Shown one piece after another: positions 12,401-21,598 of a DNA stretch of 28,745 bases. Every line of letters begins with the position of its first letter. The stretch's first letter is position 1. Both the position numbers and the translations under genes were made by a program. The stretch is from Phoronis ovalis (lineage: Eukaryota; Phoronida; Phoronidae), in the NCBI GenBank assembly GCA_028565635.1, contig JAOXYB010037284.1, positions 1 through 28,745 of the forward strand, given 5' to 3'. The notes beneath the pieces were generated by a model that worked only from the letters and a program-made list of their open reading frames with translations, did no database searches and was not told the DNA's origin.

Positions 12401-13577
12401 ATTTGAATGAACATTCATTCAGTTTATTAATTTTACATAGTAACTATCTGTCAAAATAGGAAATTTCTAGTTACTGTTGCAAATATTGTCCACCACCAAG
12501 ATATCAAGAAAAAAACATCACTTAATTATTCTGCTGATATAATTTCATGTCCTGGCACATTTAAGACAGAATTATATGACTGTTGTGTTATTTTATACAG
12601 TAGAGAAAATACAAGAATTAGGTCCTATTGGACCATGGTATAGCGAAAACTATGGTTTTATTAACATTACTGCTACATTTATTGTTTGTATAATTGTGAA
12701 AATGTCATGGTTTCTTGCAGAGGCATTTTGAAACTGGCTGAAGTAACAAGTAGAATTGAATCCACACAAGAATTTGTGAAGTTACTGCAACAGTTTGGTT
12801 TCTGTATGAAGTATAAGGTAAATGGCATTATTGTTCGACTATTTTTACAAGTATAGATACTGATCATATGTTTAGATACTACTTGTTAAAACCAGAACTG
12901 ATATTTGGAATCATTTGTTCCAGTTCAGCTTTATTGTAAGTGAATAGGTTTCAGTAGACTTGCTAAAGTCCTTCTGGACTATTTTTGTTATTATTTAATT
13001 GATTACTATTACATTATATATCTTTGATGTGCATAAAACACCCGAATTTCAAAAATTCGTTTTTTTTAATATATTTTCCTGTTTTCTATATGTAAGAAGT
13101 GGACGGCTAACACTCAACATATATATGATAGTAAAAAAAAATTTGTAAGATAATTAAAAACACTGATGTATAAGACATAAAAAAGAGAAATAAACATTAA
13201 AATATTTTTTTTAAAAGTCCACAAGGACTTGAACAAGTCTAAGGTTTCAGTTGCATATTGTTTTATAACATAAATTGTTGAATAAAAGTCATGTCATGTG
13301 GTTTCATAATTTTCTAAATGGACATTAACTTAATTTGAGCTTCTGGGTAGGCATATATTTAAATTTTCATCATAAGAGGAAATCTGTACAAAAAAGAGTA
13401 TAGTTACAAAGAAAAGCGTATTGGAAAAAACACTACTTATGCTTATAAATTGTAATTTTTATTAAGGATACAAGTAACAAGATGTTCGTTCTGCTTGAAC
13501 TTCAGAAGACTGGATTGCCTACTCTAAACAAGGTTTCTACTGTACAGTTGTTACCATGTGTTTACAAGAAAAGATGA
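9445..13577 (+). CDS. RRP8: Ribosomal RNA-processing protein 8 (RRP8 / nucleomethylin)
   Basis: RRP8 is the nucleolar S-adenosylmethionine-dependent enzyme that makes m1A in large-subunit rRNA; in vertebrates it also belongs to the eNoSC silencing complex. Six exons: 9445-9546, 10099-11210, 11382-11511, 11814-11920, 12721-12817 and 13467-13577. Phases join throughout to give 552 residues, against about 456 in human. The start MFETGSCDW parallels the vertebrate MFEEPEW. The long second exon is Lys/Ser/Asn-rich and poorly conserved in type, with a nuclear-localisation-like [10 protein letters not shown] at about residue 71. The conserved domain begins around [11 protein letters not shown], with [20 protein letters not shown] motif I is [12 protein letters not shown], followed by [16 protein letters not shown] and [19 protein letters not shown]. 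It ends VYKKR and TGA, like the human tail LYKRR. The identification is secure. Confidence 0.95.
12063..12328. mobile_element. 266-bp inverted-repeat element with TA target duplication, RRP8 intron 4
   Basis: The terminal repeats are about 45 bp. The left reads TCACAAGACTTTCATCAG, then CTTTCTGATTTGG; the right end is its near-perfect inverse, ending AAAGTCTTGTGA. TA dinucleotides flank both ends (12061-12062 and 12329-12330). Such a TA duplication is typical of Tc1/mariner-type MITEs. There is no coding capacity. Confidence 0.75.
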
Positions 13578-14561
13578 GGACATGATACCTACAAGGTTAC
13601 ATTTAGTGGCTAAGCTTAACTTAAGCTATGTAGTGTATCACATACTATGCACATAGCTGGTTGATTGTTGTACTGCATTACACACCACGGCTGTAAATAG
13701 TAAACAGTCATCAAACTACAGTGATTATTTTAGTTAGCATTGAGAAGCACCTTTATTGTCATCGTATACATTGTCTTTTGGTGTGTGATCTCACATTCAT
13801 ATAATCAGGAGTATTATGGCAGCTGTGAGTGTGAACTAAGTATTAAGAATTGTAAAATTACTTTAGTTAATTATCGGGTAACCGACAACACTTATTATAA
13901 AACAAAATGTAAATAATGTACTCCATATATCATGTTACAAACCAAGTAAAAAGCACAATAAACAATGTAACAGCAAAAAATTGTATATTAATGCAAACTA
14001 TAATAATACAAAAATAACTATGAACCTCCTAAGTAAAGCACCAAAACCAATTTTGCTGAAAGTTTCAGATAATAATATGCAGTGATGTTGGCTTGATGCT
14101 AGAATTTTGAAGAATATTTGATACTGGACAATACTAATTGACAAGTAAATGTAATGAGACATAACATATAATTGATGTCAACTGGAAACTTGTTATGCAA
14201 ATTACAAAGTGTATTTTTAAAGTAAAGCACAAAGTACATTAATAAGAAAAACATAAGACAAGTCGATGTAGTGGTTCTGTTTGTGAGTAGATCGAAATAA
14301 AAAGGAATTTTAAGTTCAAAAATTATTTGGAAAGCACTGATGCAATCAAGTTACCCTTGTGCGTGGACTAGATGTCATTCATGTACTAGTACATGGAGAA
14401 TTCATACTCACTGATGAACATTAATTTTTAGTCTTTAACTGTATAACTAATTGTATAAATTAAAATATAATGAATTGCATAGCTGTATAACAAAACAGAT
14501 ATCACTTCAATGACTTTCTTGCCAGTAAGTTCGTGCTATTTGTTTGTTTGAAGGCAGAAAA
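13578..14561. other. Tail-to-tail gap between RRP8 and the FAM151-like gene
   Basis: AT-rich sequence of about 1 kb that should hold the 3' untranslated regions of both converging genes. AATAAA at 13957-13962 on the plus strand, about 380 bp after the RRP8 stop, is a possible RRP8 polyadenylation signal. No further gene is seen. Confidence 0.4.
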
Positions 14562-16385
14562 TTAAAGTGAGGATTTGGCTTGTTTGTTATCCAATTCTTG
14601 TACTTTTGTGCGAAAACGAGAGTTTAATGGCTCTGGTAAATCGTAATACACTTGTATAGGACTTGTGTTGTTTCTAACAAATACCATATCATCAGGATTT
14701 ACTTGGTCATATTTGCCAGACCAGATGGTAAGCGTGTATTCAGAATTTCGACATAGCAACCATTTTAGCTTATCCCAAGACTGCTTTACAGCTGCAGCTC
14801 TAACAGGGAATGTGATTGGCTGTGATAAGGTCTGAACAAGATTAGCCATTTCCTCAACCATTTGTGTCGTGTATCCTGTGTCATTCACTGAATTGGTCCA
14901 TGCAGTTGTCCAGCCCAAAGACAAAGTGCACTCTGGGAATTTTTCATTAACCAATTGTAAAAATTCTGAAGCATTCCTTCCGGGCATGTTGGTGTTAATA
15001 CCCACTAAAATATCCGCATTGAGCCATATTGGTTGATGGATGTGCTCTTTGTTAGAATTCAGAATATCCAAAGCAGGACCAACGGCATCGATGCTTTTGA
15101 AATCTAATTTCATACCCTTGTCCGATTCCAAAACTTTGGTGAGCCATTCCTCAAATGTGTTGTCACTGTAGATGTCTGGAGGGTGAGCCATGATGGGAAG
15201 ATTTGTCTGATTGGCTGTACCTTGACCTTGTAGAAGAATGTCAACTTCTAGCATCATAATATCTTTGTCTAAAAGAATAAAAGCTCATTGCAGTAGATAT
15301 CATGTTCCACTGTACATGTAGTTCTTTAAGTTGTACACCACTGGCAGTATGTTTTTGTGTGTGTTGCATTTTGAATGAAATTAATGTAAATAGTTATAAA
15401 AACACACTATTATTTACTTGTAAATATAACATATTTAATTGAAGAGTGTGACAAAAGTATAAACTTAGGGTGAGGAACAAGATGTCATACTAACTATTTA
15501 GAGCTGCCCCCATTTGTGATTTATTGTTGGCTCCATGTGCCCATGTGATATCCAAGACATCATTCACACTAAAGTAATGTAGTAATGAAATCGATGAAAC
15601 TGCCTTACTAGTATTTTTGGTATTTGGCAAAGGAGCTGTAAAGTAAAATACAATTGTAATAGATAAAACAAAGGAAAATCATGTTTTATGACATATTATT
15701 GGCTGTGCTGCTGATCCATAGAACAAGTATATTTTATATTTATTTATCAATTTTTGATTTTATTTTATCTTCTGCACACTAAGAAAATCATCCAAATAAG
15801 CATTCTGGTACTGAACTCACTCCTTAAACTGAATGGAATTGTTAGTATCTGCTGGAACTATTATAACTTTGTTATAATAGTCCAGTAGTGTATCTGACAT
15901 GTAGCTGGAATTGATAATATTACAGTTTTCAACAACTAAAATTATCATATTCATTATTTTTAAGCCATAGGTTGTTAGTGTAGAGTCATGTATGCAGGAC
16001 TGTATTTTGGCTGATCGCATTACTTTAATTTGCTGGTTTCCATCGTGACACGGCAGCATGTAATTCGCTGCTTTCAGTCATCCTTTGCTCGGCAATCCTA
16101 AAAGCATTGTTGGTACTGAGCCCTGCAAAAGATTGTGCAAAATGAAGAATTGATGCAAGAACTATATGGATTCCAACTTGTCATTGGAAACCATAATAAA
16201 TGGAAAGTGATAGACTTACTTGATATATTATAAAGCTTGATGTCATTATTGCGGTGTTTTCTAAATATCCATTCCTTGGAAAAATATCCAGCAATAAAAA
16301 CACTTCCTAACATTAGAACCCATAAGAAAACATTTCGTACAATTTTGCACTTTTCATCTCCATTCATATGCTTAATTGCCGACAT
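14562..16385 (-). CDS. FAM151/menorin-family membrane protein
   Basis: Three exons: 16385-16220, 15635-15495 and 15268-14562. They join in phase (1, 1) to give 337 residues. An N-terminal hydrophobic segment at about residues 20-36 (VFLWVLMLGSVFIAGYF) predicts a signal anchor with the rest outside the cytosol. The domain then runs VNDVLDITWAHGANNK, MMLEVDILLQGQGTANQT, PIMAHPPDIYSDNTFEEWL, MKLDFKSIDAVGPALDIL, IWLNADILVGINTNMPGRNA, TLSLGWTT and a closing VYYDLPEPL. These match the FAM151A/B and C. elegans menorin family, whose fold resembles glycerophosphodiester phosphodiesterases. The His of TWAHG and the acidic pair of LEVD fit the positions expected for that fold. Menorin guides dendrite branching in worms, FAM151B supports photoreceptors in mice, and the enzymatic substrate is not established. 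The family call is secure; A or B orthology is not decided. Confidence 0.9.
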
Positions 16386-18875
16386 GTTTAAAAAAGAAAA
16401 TTTGCTGAAAAAATGGATTATTAAAATTGCACACTACATGAATTGTCAGTGTGACTGACTGGGACAAGAGATCATTTATTATCTACCTATATCAGTCTCG
16501 TGATGTTCCACATTTGATAAGATACCAAATAATAAGGGAGTAAATGAATAATCATTCTATAACCTCACTTTGTAGGTGTACATAGAAATATAGTGTTATC
16601 ATATGTCAATCTTTGCTCTTGTAGATAAGCCATCATTTAGATTTAGGTCAAAAAGTGAGTTTTGGCATTCCAAGCCTCAGAAAAAACAAATGTTACTATG
16701 AAATGCATGAAGAACAGGGTAATTCAGTTCTAACCTGGTTCTACATAGATGTACACCAATTAGCAAATATTTAGGTATACTACATTTTGTAACCAGGTGA
16801 TGCATATATTTGTAAAGATTGCCTACTTCACATGTTTTTACAAGAGCTATGTGATGTACTTTTAAGGAATACAGAACATAACTGTATACATGTAAATAAT
16901 GCTGTTAGTAAATAATATTCTCCATCAAAGCAAGAACAAAAATTTATCTGAATTCGATTTTTTTTGCAACTCGTGTTTCACATTGCCAAAGAAAAATAGC
17001 ACTTACCAAATTAAGAGTCAATAATCATAGCTTACCAATAATTCATTTTTTGCAAACACAATTCGCAATTAGGTTGTAGTCATAAAGTTACCAAGTTTTC
17101 AATAATGGAGATAGTTTCAAACCTATCATACTTATGTCACCTATGGAAAATAACTAACAAAACTTTCAACTGTTATTTGTATATCAACTGAGTTTATTTT
17201 CAAGCCAGTGTACAACCACCTTACAGTTGTAATTTTGTGTAGTGAATAGTAATGTGAATTTTAAGGCACATACAGTGTTGTATATATAACAGATTTTACA
17301 TAGTTGAAATTGAAATAACTTAGGACATTATACATTCCATTCATTTGTGTGCATACACACATTTCTACTTCAAGTATTGAATTTATAATGATATTTTTGA
17401 CAGTAAAATAATCCAATTAACTAAGAACAGAATAAATCCTAGTCTTGTTGGGGTACAATTTCAGGTAATGTATTATACCATAGGAAATTAAACATTTGAG
17501 TATTTTCTGCACAATACACATTTCAATTTCACAGCCTTTAATATTTTAAACAGATGTCACCGGTGCAAAAATCGTCTTTTACAAGTATCAAGCATGCAAT
17601 TCATATCAAAATTCCGAAAGACTAAAGTATACAGTTATACATGCTTATATCCTGGTAAACTGGGCATATGCTAGAGTTAGGGTATTCTGACTAAAATAAA
17701 CAAAACACATGTTAATGCCTGTTACATGTAGAATAACCATTTCAGTACTAAGTCTCAAGTAGCTGCTGCAAGTAGCTGCTGCAGTGACCAGTATAATGTG
17801 AATACAATTTGGCATTGTTAAAATACAAATTTAAATTGGTAACCTCCAAAACACTAAACATTGTGACACAGTATTTGTAATGTGTACATTGTTAAGTATA
17901 CACAAAACACAAGTTATTATGAATCGAGCATGTCAACTTTAGTGGTAGTTCACTCGGGAAAAGTATGTAAATTAACTTTGAAATCACAGAACATTTTTCA
18001 CATCACCGCAACAAAACAGTATATATAATACAAATAATACAGCACCCAGTTCCATTGTCCTTTACACTACACTATTAAACTCATGGAGTATTTTACTGTA
18101 TTTAAAGCAATCTCAGTGGAAGCACTATACTATAGTCAATGATGTCTGACCACATATATCCTCAGCCCATTTAAAACAATCACATACAAAAAAAATCATA
18201 AAGCATGGCCATGCATCCCTTAACTATACCATACATGTACATACAGGCTAAATTTATTTCAGAGTTGCAAACAATAGGTCCCAAACAAGTATGATCATTG
18301 CAGAGAATGTTTTGTATACAACTTGGCAACAGCCAGGAATAATTTCTTATATGGATAGCTTTAGCTATCCTGTATATGGATGGATGCTGCAATCACTTGA
18401 TTGTCATCAACACAAAAAACTTAAGGCCAGCCAAATTCCAGGGGCCTTGAGAATTTGGTGAAGATAACTAGAACCAGCCTGCCTAACCTTTGCATCATTT
18501 CCAGGGCCACGGATGGATTTCTGGCCACGAACAATTTTGGAAATATAGTAGTAAAGGTGCTTATGTGACCCCAAATGAATCCATATAAACAAATAGAAGG
18601 GTTCATCAGTGAGGAAAAAGACACATGAATAAGGATTGATGGCTCAGGTACACGATGGTTAAGCAGGCCAAGAACCTTACACTAAATCATATTTGTTTGC
18701 TCCTGTAACCTTATTTCAGATCTGTTCTCTTTTCCAATATGTGACTCCCTATAGATACGGAGAACACTTTTTGGTTAATAAACAAGTAGAATTCCGTATT
18801 TTATTCCTGTTCTATAAACTGTCCTACAATACGGAAGAATATTTTGTATCGATCATGTGGAAGTATAATTATCAG
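16386..18875. other. Intergenic region upstream of the FAM151-like gene and downstream of HS6ST
   Basis: About 2.5 kb of mostly AT-rich sequence. It should contain the FAM151-like promoter near 16390-16700 and the HS6ST 3' untranslated region towards 18875. A short direct repeat of AAGTAGCTGCTGC lies at about 17757-17783. At about 18420-18690 a less AT-rich block is open in more than one frame but matches no protein that I recognise. No RNA gene or element ends are seen. Confidence 0.4.
18800..18805 (-). terminator. Possible HS6ST polyadenylation signal (AATAAA)
   Basis: TTTATT on the plus strand reads AATAAA on the minus strand, about 70 bp beyond the HS6ST stop codon. It is the nearest canonical signal. 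Further copies lie downstream, so which one is used is unknown. Confidence 0.35.
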
Positions 18876-21338
18876 CTAAAAATTAAGCTGACTATTTTCT
18901 GAATCTGCATGATTCTCTTTATCTGTGAACCTATCGAAAAATCCAAAATAATCATCATCATTATCTTGAAAATATTTTAATCTTTGGAAGAATAATTTTT
19001 TTGCATATTCATATAATTTATAATCCAAGTGATTGAGATCCTGAACTCTGTCTAATTGAGATTGCTTTATATGATTTAAAGATTCTTTTGCTTTTGTTAA
19101 ATTTAACTGATCAAATGCAATATTAAATGTCAACTTAAACGTCTTTTCAAATAAATATTGTGACTCCCTTTGGAACTCTGTTAGACCAAAATAAGTCATG
19201 TCATTGAGATTACTTATTGCACTTTCAAGGATTATCCTATTTCTCTCGTGTTCCGGCATTGCTGATTTATTATAGCAACCAACTTTGCTTAAATTTGCTA
19301 ACATTCTAGCCTGTCTGTTATTAGCTAGGTTATGCTCGCATTCCATAAATTGATCTAAACTGACACCTTCCCAATTAGCAGATTCATAGCAAAACGGAAC
19401 TTCCTGTAAACTAGCTCTCCGCCCATTACATTTTAAAGCCACATTCTCCCATGTGGCTCCACGCCTAACATGCTTCCATTCACTTAAGTAGCGAGGCACT
19501 GCTTCTCTTAGCATAGTGACGTACAAAAATCTGCAAAACATAAAAATTTGTTACATCTTGTCCAAAGCTATGCACAAAGATTGGGAACAAATGGCAGTTT
19601 TTGTAATGAATGTGACAACAGTTTTTGATACATTTTGATACAAATTTTAAGTTTGTGAAATGTAAAGTAGGAAAATTCCAAACACTCACACTTTGCAAAA
19701 AGTTAAATTCTTGCAAAGGATGAGGAAAGAGAATTTCCTAAAATGAAAAAACAAGTAGGTAACCAAAAAATTAGATTGGGTGAACATTCCAACCTTCATA
19801 CATGAATTAAATATTAAAGTAGTAGAGTGATTATCAATTCATGTTCCTTTCAAACATAATTCCTAATACTACGCCCAATATTTGACGTATTGGTCCAAAC
19901 ACTTTCCTATTCAAAAACTATCGTCTTTAATTAAAACTCACCTGTACGATGAAATTATTGATACAGCTATACTACGATGGTCTTGGTTTGTTATTATGAA
20001 GTTAAGAAAGTAGAAATCTACACGTGTAAACAAGTCAGATGGTTAAAATCAGTGAAAATCAATGTAGACGCCCGGGGGGGGCAGTCAATATGAAAGTGGG
20101 TACGCATGTAGCAACAAAATTTTTCGTGAAAGGGTATATTTTTTGAACCGTCGGCGCGTAATGCACGTTACGCGCTTAGGGTCTGTTTTTTTTTGCTAAA
20201 ATTACGAAAAGGGGCGGTTTTTTGGAGGTGTGACACTTTGTTAGGGGTGGTTTTTTTCCAAAGTCACTTCCTTAAGGCTGTATTTTTTCAAAAAACTCAT
20301 TTCCTTAGGGGTGTATTTTTGCAGAATTTCACTTCGTTAGGGGCTTTTTAGAAAAGCCATGTTGGAACATGGGTACCCACTTTCATATTGACTGCCTCCC
20401 GGGGGGAGACGCCATCACGGTTGCTTCATATATTAATTATTGAGTTAAAATTCGATAAATGTTGTGCCACAAGAAATACATATATATTTTTCACTTGATA
20501 TTAACAACCTAAGACCATCGGAGCATTGTTGTGTGAGAACTCATGGTTTTTGTTAAATTCGAAAGACCACAGTTTTTGAATGGGAAAGTGTTAGGACCTA
20601 TTTGGCCTATTTTTAGGACTATTCAAACTGCTAACAAGATTACTTTTCAGCTGACCCAAGAATAAAACGGCTTAGCAAAATCTTTTTTAGTAGAAGTGTT
20701 TTTTCCTTCTATCAGTTCTATCTAGGCACTGCAAGTGTTGATAAGAATATCTTAAAAAAAGTAATTTGATACCTTCTAGGTCTGGTCATATTTTCAATAC
20801 GGTCAACTTCTCCCTCAACACAGTTCTGTAGCTCAGTCCAATCTGCATGTAACCCACATGTCCAGCCCGTTGAAAATCTGCTATATAGCCAAAGATGCCC
20901 CTTAGAATTCAAACAGTCGGATCTCTTTGTATGCGGCACATGTTTACAATTTGAATTTTTGACGTCTTCTATTAAATGGCGACCAAAAGTTGTGCCGCCT
21001 GTTTTTTGTATATGTAAAAATACTATAACATCATCTCCTTCTATATTAAACGGAAAATCTCTTTTTAATATTTCGCTGTTAATTTTATTTACTGGGGTAA
21101 CTTTTGGCGGCATGGTTCTTACATTTCTCCATTCATTAAGTGTTAACTGGTGCAAGATGTCCGTTTCCGTCTTTATTTTGATTGTGCGCAAACTCGAAAC
21201 AGCCGGGTGGCTGTTTTTAACTTTGTTGAACGGAAGTGATGTTTGTGGACAAAAGTAGTTGAAGTACATATATCCAAACGCTAGCAAAATTAGTGCTGGA
21301 AATACTATCCACTTCAAAAACTTGCGATCGAGCCGCAT
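18876..21338 (-). CDS. HS6ST: Heparan sulfate 6-O-sulfotransferase
   Basis: This Golgi enzyme moves sulfate from PAPS to the 6-O position of glucosamine in heparan sulfate and so tunes growth-factor binding. Two exons: 21338-20773 and 19530-18876, joined in phase 2, giving 406 residues, the usual family length. It is a type II membrane protein with a short basic N-terminus (MRLDRKFLKW) and a membrane anchor at about residues 11-26. The 5'-phosphosulfate loop is FLHIQKTGGTTFGRHL (about residues 107-122). The 3'-phosphate-binding region is YVTMLREAVPRYLSEWKHV. Other family blocks are RRGATWENV, LANNRQARMLANLSKVGCY, FFGLTEFQRE-like YFGLTEFQRE and LYEYAKKLF. The tail is acidic and divergent. The single coding intron follows the RPRR motif at the exon 1/2 junction. 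The family is certain; the paralogue number (1, 2 or 3) cannot be assigned. Confidence 0.95.
20073..20406. mobile_element. 334-bp inverted-repeat element in the HS6ST intron
   Basis: The ends are runs of G or C followed by GGCAGTCAATATGAAAGTGG on the left and its inverse on the right. The flanking AGACGCC at 20066-20072 and 20407-20413 is a 7-bp target duplication. Inside, at about 20234-20353, is a tandem array of roughly 32-bp units (core CACTTCCTTAGGGGTGTATT), three to four copies. There is no coding capacity. A related but diverged copy is at 22651-22790. Confidence 0.8.
20234..20353. repeat. About 32-bp tandem repeats inside the 334-bp element
   Basis: Three full imperfect units plus a partial one, each starting CACTT or CATTT, then CNTTAGGGG(T/C), then a T-rich run and an A-rich run. 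The units are part of the surrounding mobile element. Confidence 0.65.
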
Positions 21339-21598
21339 CGTCGCGGAATTCCCAAGCTACCCACAGCAGACGAAGGCAAACATCCAATTTTTCGCCATGA
21401 CGGATTTGGTCTTCCCACAATTCCAAATTTAACGAAGAATTGAAATACGCTTTGGAAAAAACAAAGTTAATACATGCACTGATCATTCTCGTATCTTTGA
21501 AGAACTTTTATGGTTTTAAACTGATAACAAAATGTAATTTGGTGTGCTTGATTGATCTCGTTTTTACGTGGTTGTTCTGGAGACCAGAAAGCTTGAAA
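21339..21598. promoter_or_regulatory. Head-to-head gap of HS6ST and FBXO36, probable shared promoter
   Basis: Only 260 bp separate the two divergent start codons, so any core promoters must lie very close together or overlap the coding starts. The FBXO36 start lies in AAAATGGCG (21596-21604), a good YY1-type motif, and a second ATGGCG is present on the minus strand at 21398-21393. That second ATG opens a 13-codon upstream reading frame ending at 21357, just before the HS6ST start. No TATA box stands out. The motifs are seen; a shared promoter is inference. Confidence 0.5.

Noticed and set aside
20959-21258. A 99-codon plus-strand frame opposite HS6ST exon 1.
   Set aside because: It is the antisense shadow of a secure coding exon.
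21440-21598. Extension of the FBXO36 frame upstream of 21599 (an open frame begins at 21440).
   Set aside because: The extra residues are hydrophobic and unlike the family. MAS at 21599 matches the start of vertebrate FBXO36, and the overlap would intrude into the shared promoter.
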